Of a stretch of DNA of 64,000 nucleotides, positions 53,838 to 64,000 are shown in pieces. Source of the stretch: Rhynochetos jubatus. Its lineage: Eukaryota > Chordata > Aves > Eurypygiformes > Rhynochetidae. Positions within the stretch are counted from its first letter, which is position 1; each line of letters opens with the position of its first letter. The notes beneath the pieces are model-generated. The model was not told the origin of the DNA. It did no database searches and worked only from the letters and a program-made list of their open reading frames with translations. The stretch covers positions 36,537,631-36,601,630 of the forward strand of contig CM050652.1 of the NCBI GenBank assembly GCA_027574665.1, in the 5' to 3' direction. The translations under genes and the position numbers were made by a program.

Positions 53838-54017
53838 GAAGGCGCGCCAGGCCCCGCCCCCGCAGCGCCTCCCCGCGGCACGCCGGGCTCTACCGTAACT
53901 CTCCGAGCGAGCGCGCCGCCGCCACTCCTGCTCCCGGCAGCCACCGGCGGGAGCACGGCGAGCCCCGCCGCCTTCCTGCTGGTGCCGTGGATGAGCGGTG
54001 TGCTGGTGCGAGATAAG

Positions 54018-54069
54018 GTGGAACCTGATGATCTTTAAGGTCCCTTCCCACCCAAACCGTTCTGTGATA
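54018..54069 (+). mobile_element. CR1 3'-end fragment upstream of LLPH promoter
   Basis: About 50 bases match the extreme 3' end of CR1 (GATGATCTTTAAGGTCCC, CCCAAACCGTTCTGTGAT). It lies between the LLPH CpG island and the TMBIM4 3' end. Confidence 0.8.
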
Positions 54070-54559
54070 ACGTCCAACCCCCACTGGGCGCAGGGCGTGA
54101 TGGATGAAAAATGAACACCTATTGCATCACCAGGGAAATGCCAAGTTTTATTTTCAGCTACGGCCACACGTTTCTAAACGAAACCCTAATGACAGAAGAG
54201 AAAAAATCGTCACACTTGCTGAAAGCAACCTGCAGCCGTGGTCAAGTTCCAGCACAGGAAGCAGACGTCGTCACTTGTGGGGAACGATTCCCAAGCACCA
54301 CGTCGCCTTTTCGCAAAGCTCTCGCTGGCACGCCGGGCGGGCGGCAACCATCCTTCATCACAAACACTGAATATGAATTAAGAAAGCCTTTCAAAATTGT
54401 TTTTACCCTGCCCACCCCTCCAGGATTCCAAGAGCTGGGAAGGCAGCCACGGTGGCGGCACCTCGGCCCTGCCAGCAAGCCAGGGTTTGCAGTGTTCCTT
54501 CTCGGCGCCCTCAAGCTCCCCAGTCCCAACTGCAAGCAGAGACTCAAGGTTTCACGGTT

Positions 54560-54565
54560 TTTATT
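54560..54565 (-). terminator. TMBIM4: Likely TMBIM4 poly(A) signal
   Basis: AATAAA on the minus strand lies about 650 nt after the stop codon. A second AATAAA at 54147-54152 could give a longer form ending close to the LLPH promoter. Confidence 0.5.
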
Positions 54566-55210
54566 GACAGATCATTAACCCTAATATACACAAGTGGATA
54601 AAATGCCAGAATCCATCTCCAAAAGATTTTTCAAAACACCGAAAGACAGGCAATAAATAATACTTACATGAAGAACATTCCCTTTAACTGCTTTACTGTC
54701 CTCTCTGCTTAAATCCGACAGCCCTTAACACGAACAGAGTGCCTCTGTCAGACAGCATGCCATTTTACTGAACAGAAACTAGAAAAAAACAACTTAGCTT
54801 AGAAAAACATTGCACAGTGATAAACTCGAGCTACCCTTATGTGGTACACACACTTAAAATCCCAAGGGCAACCTTGCCAGCAGCTACAGAAGAGCAGAGA
54901 GATGCTTACTCTGGAGCAACCAGAAATTGGCAAACGTTTTAACTGTGAATTATGTCAAGTGCAAATTAAGTGATTAAAAAAGTGACTGAAATGATGACAG
55001 CATGTCAGCTACATAAAATATATATTCTAGAGAAAAACTGTAGCTACATAAAAAGCCTTTTTTTCCCTAAGGAGGGATCAATATTCATGGAATGAAGAAG
55101 TAATAAAGATTCAGTCTCTAGAAGACAGAACTATGCAGCGTGTAGATCATCCAAACACTATTTTGGTACTTAACTTCATATACACCATAGTCGAACCACA
55201 CCGCTTTTGA
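54566..55210 (-). other. TMBIM4: TMBIM4 3' UTR (inferred)
   Basis: AT-rich sequence runs between the TMBIM4 stop and the first good poly(A) signal on the minus strand. No repeat or further open frame of note was seen. The extent depends on which poly(A) signal is used. Confidence 0.55.
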
Positions 55211-55417
55211 CTATTTTTTATTAAATGCCTCCAGTAAACGCAGCAGGTGTAAGAACAGATTGATGATGTCCAAGTAGAGATTGATTGCAGCCAGTATGTA
55301 CTCTTCAGGGGATAATTTGTGCATCAGCAAATGAGTGTCATAAATGATAAATCCACAGAACAGAAGAGCTCCGGCAGCAGCAAACACCAACTCTATTGTC
55401 TCACTATAGAAAAACAG
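55211..55417 (-). CDS. TMBIM4: TMBIM4 exon 7, last coding exon (residues 173-240)
   Basis: The acceptor CTCCAG precedes 55417 and the stop TAG is at 55213-55211. The exon holds the most conserved core: the sixth segment, IIYDT with Asp199, [15 protein letters not shown], and [14 protein letters not shown] with Asp222. It ends in the short basic tail NKK. Confidence 0.95.
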   Translation of the reverse strand: MFFYSETIELVFAAAGALLFCGFIIYDTHLLMHKLSPEEYILAAINLYLDIINLFLHLLRLLEAFNKK

Positions 55418-58400
55418 CTGGAGGCAAATGAAACATGAAAAAAAAAAAATTGTAAATTTAATTTTCTTTTTAATATTAAAATCCCTGCATAATGATATGC
55501 CACACTTAAATCAAGGATACACACTGTCTTTTCACTGTTATGTACACAAAAATACAGTATTACAATGACATTTCGATGTTCTTATTTCATATAGTCCCTA
55601 GTCACACAATCTCTTTAACTGAGTAAAAGTGCCTCCTAACTTAAGAGAGGGGAAGCTCTGGTCTCCAGAATATTAACAGCAGAAAAATTAGAAAAAAACA
55701 AAACATAATTAACCCACAAATATCCTTCCCATTCTCTTAACCAAGTAGTGAATCTCAATTGACAAATGTTGTCAATCAACGTAAATACCACTTTCACATT
55801 AGCAAGAACAGCATCCAATAAAAATTTGAACTGGAAATGAAGGGTTCAAAGATCACCAGCATGATCTACAACAGTAATGGATCTGGTTAGGAATTTTCTT
55901 TCATTAAGCTATCCTGGACTGTCCAAAACTTTTTTTTTCAATACTAGAATTAAGTAAAATATTTATGCTAAAGATTGATGTTGCTTTTCAACCTTGAACA
56001 CAAGGTATCTTACCCTTAAGAAACCCGAGAAGATTAAAATCCACAAACAAGCGAAGAGGCTGAAAAAAAAAAAAATTAAACTGTGAGCAACAGTATCTTT
56101 CCTTTTAAATTTTCATAGAATCACAGAATGGTTTGGGTTGGAAAGGACCTTATAGATCATCTAGTTCCAACCCCCTGCCATGGCCAGGGATACCCTCCAC
56201 TAGACCAGGTAAAATTTTAAATTCTATTTAAAACCTCTTTCTTTCCTATAAAACATCTTCACAATCTATCTGGTAAGTAAATGTCCATAATTCTTAGATG
56301 CCAACTGTTTATCGGCATCAGCAGTAAAACTTGGTTTTATAAAGCTGTCAAAAGTTATGTCCTAACTTTACTTTTTAAAGGAGTATTTGAAGTGGCTGCC
56401 TTCTGTCTCAGGTGAAAAATCCAGATAAGCTAGATTTCTAGTGCAATATTATGGTTTTTAAGAATCATGATCACAGAAAATAATTTCTTACCAAGAAAAC
56501 AGAACTCATAACAGTAATACTTTTAAGAAAAATAACACCCTCACCATTCCCTTGAAGCAGGTTCTATTGACCTGTATTCATTATCACATCTGCAAAGCCT
56601 GCCTTAAAAAAGGAAAAACAAACTTAACAAAAAAAAAATCATCAATATGACCACATACCCAGCTCCAAACTTGCTGAAGTCTCTCTTTGACTGCAAGGTA
56701 TATGCAGTCAGTCCAAGAAATACAGCAGCCGTAAGAATAAAGGCTTGCAAGACGATGAACGCATCATAGAAGCTCACTATAAACAGAAGTAAACCATCAT
56801 TTGAAGAACACTACACTGTGTATTTGCTAATTTACCTTTTGAGGAAACAGAAGTTTAAACTTTCACAGACAGGGAGAAAAAAAATCTTAACTGTGAAACA
56901 AAAAAGTAAATTATACCTGAACTTGTCTTTGCACTGCAAGATCATGATCATAGGACTCAGGGACCCTTGCACTAGCTAAATTTGACAGTTACAGTATAGC
57001 TGTAGCTTCTTAAATGAAGACGACATTTTCTCAACTCAAAAAAAGAGAGAAGACAATAAAAGAAAAAATATTTCTTACGCCTAGATATGTGAGCTTTTTC
57101 TTAAGGAAAAAGCTATCTGAGTTTTTCAGGATACTGAAACAAGAAAAAAAACCAGCACAAGACAATCAGTCCTCTATAAAGGCTCACAAAAGTTTTGGTT
57201 AGGGGGTAGAAAGGGAAGGATAAGAGAAATGAGTGGAACTTTCATCCTCCCTCCTTCCTCCTTAATCTTTCCTTTCCCCAAATGATTTTTTTTTTTCCAG
57301 AAGACCATAAACCGTAACGTAGAAGTTTCAGTTTATGCTGGAAGCTATAATGCAAGGTGATGCTATGACTTGTCTGCACACCACCCCACCTCAACCCTGA
57401 CAACAAAGTACAGAACTCTACAACCTCAAAGTAATTCCCTTGGAGGAAACTGAGGGGGAAGATGAGGTTATTTCACCTGCAGACTGGCTCTGCTGAGAGC
57501 TGCCTTAGAGCATTGCTAACTGCAAGGAAAGAATGAGTGGCACAACGCATTTCTCACTTCAGGTTTATAAAGCTTTAGTTCTGGATCAGAATTCAGTTTT
57601 ATCCCTTGATTCCCTCTTATTTTGCTTAACTCTTATCAATGTCATTAAAATTTTCAAACAGGGGATTTATTATCAGTTTAGTCCCGGCTAGGGATCTCTG
57701 ATGGCAACTAGTACAACACAGTGGATTGCTTTTGCTATTTCTATAAGGAATCGGACAATAGGATGGATACCATTTACCTGTAATGGCAACTGTCAGTGCT
57801 TCCAGTAGGGTCTACAAAAAGTAAAGTAAAACAATTACACAGACAAAAAAAAAACCCACAAAACATTTACACAGAGATTTCACATGCAATCACCCCATTA
57901 TGCTGCATAATCCCAGCATTCATTACATTAGTCCTCCTGCTAAATCTTTGTATAATGAAAACGTTTAATTTCCAACAAGAAAATGGCAATCATAGTGTCT
58001 TACTGTGGTGGAAGTTGTTGTGTTACATAAAAATAATACATTATAAACTGAAAATAAATGAGACAGCCCCTATTGAAAAATGCCATTTAGTTTTTCTGCT
58101 CACAGCACACAGCATTATCACACTTCTCACAAACTATTCAAGCAGCTATAACATTTCTCAGAGCTGCTATTAAAAATGACCTTATTGCATACTTTTCAGT
58201 ATTTGAATTACTTTCCTCCAACACTTGTAATATCTCATTAGATGGCTAAGCGTCTGCTTCAATTTCCTTTTCCCACTCATCCTTGTTTAGAAGCAGGTAG
58301 CTCAAAATCAAACACATTCTTGATGTCTGGGCTGAAGGCTAGTACAGGCCCTGAGTTTTTCTAAAAGGTAATTTCAGATTAAGTTTCACTAGAACAAAAG

Positions 58401-61400
58401 ATGAGAAAAGTATCTGGCATGAAGTGAGGGGTCAGAAATAACAAAACATTTAATCCATGTTTTGTTTAAACCAATTTATCACACAGAGATTTGAATCCTT
58501 CTATTCCTACACAATGGAATACTTAAACTGTCATACCACAAACTCCCACACCACATTTGGCCAAACTATTACATCACCCCTTGTTACAGCTGCACTTGTC
58601 GAAAGTTTTTAAACATTTTACTCTCCTGCAGGAGTTCCAAATGAGGAAGCATAGAATTGTGTTACAATTTAAACAGTCTATTTACTTACACAGCAAAGCT
58701 GTCTTCCCGTTGTACCACAAACACAATTTAGGCAACTCCTAGAGCATCAAATTCCAATGGTGCTACCATGACTTCTTCTCAGAAGACTGATTTGCTACAT
58801 ATCCAAAATATCCATGAGCAACAGTTAGCCCATATCTACAGATGCACAGCATCCGGCATGAGACTGAAATTTGAGGACAGCTCTGACTGACCTGCCTGTG
58901 TTTGGAAACACCTCAGAAATTAGCATCGAAAAGAAAACTATTAATGAAATAGATGCATACGGCTGGTTGCATTTGGGTATGTGCTGGAAGCCGTCTGTTA
59001 TACACTGAAGGTAACAGAAATGCCTCCTTCTTTCCTATTGAGCAGTGTCATAGAAAAATCACTGACATCAACAGAACAATGAGAGCAGATAGATATATTT
59101 ATACACACACAGAGGGGGGAAAAAAAAAAAGCTTGTTCCACCTTATTCCAAATTGTAACACTCTTCCTAAAATGATGCTGGAAGAAACCTGAAGTAGAGG
59201 CTATCTAGGAACAACCTGTGGATACAACTTCCAAAAAGTATCTCGGACCTTCCTAAGAGTATAGCCACCACTAGTTTACTTCAAGGAGTTCATCACAATG
59301 AAAGATACCCTAGGGACAATTGCACTCGAATTCGTATAGGTACTTACAAATCCAAAAAGCAGGTATAAATTAACAGGATGCTGGTGTCTGTAGAGGGTCA
59401 GTGCCACAATTATAGCCAAAGATCCAAAGCCAGATATCAAAAGCAAGGCAGGCCTGTAAGTTTCATACAAAAAGCGTCATCAACATCAAAATAGCTGGAA
59501 GACTAATAAACAGTTTATACAAAACCAAGTTTTTAAGTGATCACCTAGATAAAGATACTGATCTGTATATCCAAAGTAAATGTAAAGCAAGTTTTACAAT
59601 AAAATTCCTCTAAAACATACCACCACAGATGATCAGTTTAAAATAGTACAGTCACAAGTAAAGACAATTTTTTCATCCTGAAAAGATTGCCCAGGAATCC
59701 ATCACCTGCAGATGAACCCATATGAAGAGGAAAATCCACCTGTACTACACCTTTAAAGTATATGTAATATTCTGCCTATTAAAAACTCCATATTCAGGGA
59801 ACTGTTTTTTATAAGCACCTGAATGCAACAAACATGGGCAATAACTGTACCAAAGAAAATGAGTACTGACCAGTAAATTATATAATTACATCGTTCAAGC
59901 AGCCCTCAAAGCAAAAACTAGACCAAAATCAAACACAAAATCACAACAGTTCTAAGTGAGGACAGTTTGAAATTATCAAATTTAAATAGAAAAGTGTAGT
60001 TTTACCACCTCTGTTGTACACACTATAGCCAACACAGAAACTTTCATACAGTGTTTGATGCTCCCTTTTTATTTGGGCATTGAAGTGAAAGTAAAAGCAA
60101 ATTCTGGAAGTGCACTTGTGGGAAAACAGAAACTGGATTCAGTGCTCTCATCCTTTCCCCAGTTGTTTTTTTCCCCTTCCTGTTCACCACTGGGGTTTTT
60201 GAGACTTCTCCCTCCCACCCTGCCAATGGAAATCTGAGAGTGAAAAAGAAGCAAGCCCACAGGAATTTTAGCAGACCAGTTTTCAGGGAAAAAACCAAAA
60301 GGAGATAGGGGAAGGAGGGGGAGGAAGGAGTAAGACACGGTTCGGCTTTTTGGAGCAGGTACCTATAAACAACAGCATTCCAAACAGATTCTAAAAGTAA
60401 ATACTTAGACCATAAAACAAAAAATGTCAATAATTGAGATGTTCTACAGCTGATGCATAGGTTTTCATAGCACAAATATGAAATGAAGCAATATTAATAA
60501 AGTATTGATTAAAATAAACTTCAATTGTAATAATAAAAATACATTTTAATAATGAACCAAGGAGAAAAATGTCAGGAAAGTTATTTCCTAGCCAGGTTAC
60601 AAATTTCTATTGCAGAATCAAAACACAGGGTATAAAAATGTTACGGAATACTGTTGTTCCAGAGCAATAAACTACACAAACCGTACTTCACATACAATAA
60701 ACAGTCCCATTTCATTTTAGTATTTACCTTTCATGAACAAATGCCTGTACTCCAGTAGAGTACAGAAAAATTGCAGATGTGACTGTAGTCAAAAGGACTT
60801 GAACGGAAAGAATGCTGTAGACTTTACGCAGAAAAGCTAGAATAAGGAAAACAAAAATGAAATCACTTTTGAGTTACACTTACAAAGTTTAACAGCACAA
60901 GTTTTCTATTTGATAAGGAACCATTAGAAACTATTCAGTGAAAAAGCACAAAGCAAAGTGGTAAGAAACCATTTTTCCTTACGAAAGATGACGCAGTGTT
61001 CCAGCACAATAATATTTATTCTTGGACAACATTATTCAAACAATCACAACAAAAGAAATAGAGAAAACATGTTCAAGAAGTTTACTTCAGACTATCTTAA
61101 AAACTGCATACACCTAATCTCACTAAGAAATCACTAACAATGGACCTTCTCCATCATGTTACTGCTATCTAATAGACGCAAATGAAGAAAAACTACCTTG
61201 GAAGTTCTGTGGAAGACAGAAACAGCCATAAAAGTTTTAAAAGGAAAAACTTTTTCAGTAATATATACTTGATTGCCCTTCTACTGCCTTAAAAATCATT
61301 TATCATCATTTGCGACTTGCACTGTCCTGAAAGGGTATCTACAGACACAGACTGAGAGAAAAAATCAAATAAAGAAAAAACAGAATTAAGCTAACAGTCT

Positions 61401-62663
61401 TCATAATTCTAGAATTATGAGTTCTAGAATTATGAATTCCAGAATTATGAATTCCAGAATTATGAAGAGCGGTTCAGGACATACAGATAGAACATACACA
61501 GAGGCTCTGTTCTGAATGGAAGGAGACCAAGTCCATTAGGCAAAATACTGTGACATGAAAAATAAGCTTACAGGGAGAATCAATTCAATCTTTAATAGAA
61601 CAACCTAAACAAGTGTAAGAGTATGTACTACGAGAAGTTGAATTCCCTGCTTGCAGCAGTAAAATTAAATATTCTTGTAAGTTCTGAAGGTCTGAGGCCT
61701 ACTTTGTTGTAATAAACAGAACAAACCAGAAGCAGTCCACTAGCTAGCACAGCCTTCTCCCCGCATCATTAAATGCATCAGTGATTCTGCTAACAGTAAT
61801 ACCCCTTCCGTATTTCCCATGGCATCCTTTATTTTCCAAACAAGATAAAACTGTATTTTTATAGGAAGAGTTCCCCTGTTATTCAGAAACATCTAATAAG
61901 AAATGCACATCACACAGCTGTCTTTATTCCAAGGTGTATACAATAACGCTGTAACTATTTCAGCCGGGAGTACCGATTAGGCACCTTCTACCAGAGCATT
62001 CAACGCACGCGAGACTGCGTGTTCACAGCAAAGCAGTGCACGACCTGACAGCAAACGCTTCGGCGGAAGAGACAATACTTTGAGTTTCACAGAAGAAATT
62101 CAAATCCCTCAGTCTCCTGGTTAAACCACTGTAATTTCAGGCACCAATTTCATCTTTTATACGTCTTATGTATCATGTTTGGGCTTCAAAACGCATCACT
62201 CTGGGGAAAATCGTCTGGATCGATATGGGTTTAATCCCTCGGAGAGCAAGACCTGCCCCCGGTACACTGAAATGATAAAATCCAGTCCTTCGCCGGCCAC
62301 TGATCTTCCCCCCACCCGGGCGAAGCAGCGCTTTGGCTCCCCACCCACAGCCTCTGCCCCGAACGTTAAAGTATTGCGCAGAACACGGGTTCAGCGAAAC
62401 GCTACAGGCGATGGGGCTAAGGGAGAGCAACCCGCGGGGGGCACTGGGGTACGACACCCTCCCTGACGGCCCAGCACGGGGAGGCAGCAGGGGCCCCTCC
62501 GCAAGGGCTGGGCGCGGGCTCAGGGTGCGTGTGGCGGCCTTACTGATCCCCAGTCCCTACCCATGCGGATGTGGACGCTGGCCGAGGCGACGTTGGTGCC
62601 ATAGTTGAAGTCATCTTCGATGGAGCTCCGCGGGTAAAACTGCTGCTGCTCCGCCGCCGCCAT
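55211..62663 (-). CDS. TMBIM4: TMBIM4 (LFG4/GAAP, BAX-inhibitor-1 family), spliced CDS, 240 aa
   Basis: Seven coding exons on the minus strand (62561-62663, 60728-60836, 59348-59453, 57778-57811, 56659-56776, 56014-56059, 55211-55417) total 723 nt with stop. The product reads [20 protein letters not shown], then about seven hydrophobic segments, with family signatures [12 protein letters not shown] (31-42), [15 protein letters not shown] (97-111), [12 protein letters not shown] (146-157) and IIYDT (196-200), and ends LEAFNKK. Asp199 and Asp222 (LYLDIINLF) match the paired aspartates that form the pH-sensing pair in bacterial BI-1 relatives. The family sits in Golgi/ER membranes, leaks Ca2+ and restrains apoptosis. 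Length agrees with the mammalian protein (about 238 aa). The gene spans about 7.5 kb, typical of compact bird introns. It lies upstream of LLPH on the same strand. Confidence 0.96.
56014..56059 (-). CDS. TMBIM4: TMBIM4 exon 6, 46-nt exon (residues 157-172)
   Basis: The acceptor is a run of 13 T ending in CAG and the donor is GTAAGA. The exon encodes [15 protein letters not shown], most of the fifth membrane segment. A CR1 fragment lies only about 55 nt upstream of its acceptor, in intron 5. Confidence 0.92.
56114..56210 (-). mobile_element. CR1 3'-end fragment in TMBIM4 intron 5
   Basis: The reverse complement of the last ~97 bases of CR1, from CCTGGTCTAGTGGAGGG to GTGATTCTATG. It has the same orientation as TMBIM4 and its 3' end lies about 55 nt upstream of the exon 6 acceptor, inside the usual branch-point zone. 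Confidence 0.9.
56659..56776 (-). CDS. TMBIM4: TMBIM4 exon 5 (residues 118-157)
   Basis: The acceptor CTGTTTATAG and donor GTATGTG bound this exon. It encodes [20 protein letters not shown] and the following loop [12 protein letters not shown], covering the fourth membrane segment and a conserved cytosolic loop. Confidence 0.94.
57778..57811 (-). CDS. TMBIM4: TMBIM4 exon 4, 34-nt exon (residues 107-118)
   Basis: This very short exon (acceptor TTTTTGTAG, donor GTAAATG) encodes [11 protein letters not shown] plus one base. It is required to keep the frame between exons 3 and 5, and its translation matches the family in the third membrane segment. Skipping it would shift the frame. Confidence 0.9.
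59348..59453 (-). CDS. TMBIM4: TMBIM4 exon 3 (residues 71-106)
   Basis: The acceptor CTTACAG precedes 59453 and donor GTAAGTA follows 59348. The exon encodes the second membrane segment (about 72-91), the short loop YRHQHP and the start of the third segment NLYLLFGF, ending in phase 0. Confidence 0.94.
60728..60836 (-). CDS. TMBIM4: TMBIM4 exon 2 (residues 35-71)
   Basis: The acceptor TTATTCTAG precedes 60836 and donor GTAAAT follows 60728. The exon encodes [20 protein letters not shown] and the rest of the first membrane segment, ending in FVHE plus two bases of codon 71. Confidence 0.94.
61400..61466. repeat. 15-bp minisatellite with palindromic unit, TMBIM4 intron 1
   Basis: Units of AGAATTATGAATTCC begin at 61411, 61426 and 61441, with a partial fourth from 61456. 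The 11 bases just before the array, TTCATAATTCT, are the exact reverse complement of the unit start, so the array can form a hairpin. Confidence 0.85.
62561..62663 (-). CDS. TMBIM4: TMBIM4 exon 1 (residues 1-34)
   Basis: The ATG (62663-62661) has G at -3 and +4. The exon encodes the cytosolic N-terminus with the conserved [13 protein letters not shown] and VHIRM, and ends ATGG before donor GTAGGG. The upstream frame is open only because the island is GC-rich; conservation begins in this exon. Confidence 0.94.
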
Positions 62664-62782
62664 AGCCGCCCCCTCCACCAGCAACGGCGACAACTGCCCC
62701 GCTTCCGCGAGAGGCGGTCGCACTCCGCACCGCCGAGCAGGGCCCTCCGTCGAGCGGCCGAGCTCGTCGATCGCGGCTGCCC

Positions 62783-62804
62783 GCCTTCGCAGGGGGCGCT
62801 GCGG
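62783..62804 (+). promoter_or_regulatory. CTCF-like core in TMBIM4 island
   Basis: The sequence CGCAGGGGGCGCTGC matches the AGGGGGCGCT core of CTCF sites and sits about 120 bases upstream of the TMBIM4 start codon. This is a motif match only; GC-rich islands produce such matches by chance. Confidence 0.3.
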
Positions 62805-63289
62805 CGGCGGCTCTCCGCGGCGCCGGGCCGTAAGCGGCCATACCGGACCCGCCCTGCCCTTCCCGGCCGGCCTCTCCCGCGGCCGCAGGTGGCTGCAGGG
62901 AGGCAGGGCTGAGGGGAGCGGCGGCGGAGGCCGCGGGTGACGGTGCCATGAATGTGGTGTAACGGCTATTGCCAAGCCGCGAGTGGCTGTGGGACTCGGC
63001 GTGGTGTGCCTGAGTGGGGAGTGGCCTTGGGAAGGAAGAGAAACCCACGTCCTGCAGTGTTTCCATGAGAAGAGTAGGGTTGGGTTCCTTAGGTATTGAC
63101 GTTACCTACCCAGGCCTGCCCTGCACATGATTCACCATGCCTTGAGGAAGTGTTGTGTTCTTAAACATCATTTCCAGTGCCTATTTCAGATCTGAAAGCT
63201 CTGGAGAAGGAAGTTCCAGTGACTGAAAATTCAGCTCTTTTGCTGGTTTCCACTTTTGATTCACCAATAGCTGCTATGCCGAAAGAGTC

Positions 63290-64000
63290 AGAATCATAGG
63301 ATAGTTTAGGCTGGAAAGGACCTTAAAGACCATCTAGTTCCAACCCCCTGCCATGGGCAGGGACACCCTCCACTAGACCAGGTTGCCCCAAGCCTCACCC
63401 AGCCTGGCCTTGAACACTTCCAGGGATGGGGCATCCACAGCTTCTCTGGGCAACCTGTGCCAGTGCCTCAGCACCCTCTCTGGGAAGAACTTCTTCCTGA
63501 TACCCAGTCTAAATCTCCCCGCTTTCAGTTTAAACCCATTACCCCTTGTCCTGTCACTACAGGCCCTTGTAAAAAGTCCCCCCCAGCTTCCTTGTAGGCC
63601 CCCTCCAGGTACTGGAAGGTGCTATAAGTTCTCCTTGGAGCCTTCTCTTCTCCAGACTGAACAAGCCCAACTCTCTCAGCCCATCCCCATAGAAGAGGTG
63701 CTCCAGCCCTCTGAGCATCTTCGTGGCCTCCTCTGGACTTGGTCCAACAGGTTGATATCCTTTTTATGTTGAGGGCTCCAGCTCTGGACACAGCACTCCA
63801 GGAGGGGTCTTACAAGAGCAGAGTAGAGGGTGAGAATCCCCTCCCTCGACCTGCTGGCCACACTTCTCTGAATACAGGATACGGTTTGTCTTCTGGGCTG
63901 CCAGCGCACACTGCTGGCTCATGTTCAGCTTCTCATCCACCAGTACCCCCAAGTCCTTGTCCTCAGGGCTGCTTTCTATGCACTTTCCACCCAGCCTGTA
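63290..64000 (-). mobile_element. CR1 LINE, longer copy continuing past the window edge
   Basis: On the minus strand the element enters from beyond 64000, carries the C-terminal part of the CR1 reverse-transcriptase open frame ([19 protein letters not shown], then in another frame [20 protein letters not shown] and [18 protein letters not shown]), and continues through the 3' UTR to its end near 63290. The frame shift between the two coding blocks, around 63860-63880, shows the copy is dead. The 3' half closely resembles the copy at 52075-52484. Confidence 0.93.

Larger units (their letters stand above)
53330..54000 (-). promoter_or_regulatory. LLPH: LLPH promoter CpG island
   Basis: This stretch is very GC-rich with many CpG dinucleotides and contrasts sharply with the AT-rich flanks. 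It covers LLPH exons 1 and 2. No TATA box is evident, as expected for a housekeeping gene. Open frames here in other registers are products of base composition. Confidence 0.75.
62270..62970 (-). promoter_or_regulatory. TMBIM4: TMBIM4 promoter CpG island
   Basis: A dense CpG, GC-rich stretch covers TMBIM4 exon 1 and the sequence upstream of it, with no TATA box evident. In other vertebrates IRAK3 starts divergently beyond this point, but no IRAK3 exon was recognised before the window ends. Confidence 0.75.

Noticed and set aside
63383..63772. 129-residue plus-strand open frame
   Set aside because: It is the antisense reading of the CR1 3' region. The same kind of reading appears opposite the copy at 52.1-52.4 kb.
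1..64000. tRNA genes, CRISPR arrays, bacterial-type operons, complete LTR elements
   Set aside because: No tRNA B-box or cloverleaf pattern, no regularly spaced repeats, no ribosome-binding-site/ORF clusters and no paired LTRs were seen on reading both strands. A covariance-model scan was not possible, so small RNAs in introns could be missed.

Overview
The window looks like bird nuclear DNA. It carries several CR1 LINE copies in the usual avian state: 5'-truncated, with 3' ends in short ATTCTRTG-type tails and no poly(A). It also carries compact, intron-containing vertebrate genes and CpG-island promoters. I see no operons, phage, CRISPR or bacterial genes. Almost all the long open frames are chance readings.

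Two protein-coding genes can be built exon by exon, both on the minus strand at the right end. LLPH (about 49.7-53.8 kb) has one non-coding and two coding exons for a 114-residue basic nucleolar protein. TMBIM4 (about 54.6-62.7 kb) has seven coding exons for a 240-residue BAX-inhibitor-1-family membrane protein. Every junction has AG/GT dinucleotides and the phases add up exactly (345 and 723 nt with stop). Each gene has a CpG-island promoter. The two lie head-to-tail with about 0.7 kb between the likely TMBIM4 poly(A) signal and the LLPH start region. The order and orientation match the vertebrate block HMGA2 - LLPH - TMBIM4 - IRAK3, so the left part is probably the HMGA2-LLPH intergenic interval. 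That placement is inference: no HMGA2 or IRAK3 exon was recognised.

From 1 to about 49.6 kb I can support no protein-coding exon. This stretch holds one CR1 copy (7.6-8.2 kb), a probable ancient CR1-like relic (34.05-34.66 kb), simple repeats, an old inverted repeat (14.68-14.76 kb), AT-rich homeodomain-site clusters (18.8 kb), a possible retroposed 3' end with AATAAA and A-rich tail (40.88-41.13 kb), and one orphan CpG island (42.6-43.2 kb). The island is the strongest unexplained signal. The right edge (63.29-64.0 kb) is a longer CR1 copy running out of the window, with frameshifted remains of the reverse-transcriptase C-terminal region.

I found no convincing new multi-gene system. The best leads are the orphan CpG island, the possible retrocopy, the shortened LLPH linker, and the CR1 fragments placed near the LLPH promoter and a TMBIM4 splice acceptor.
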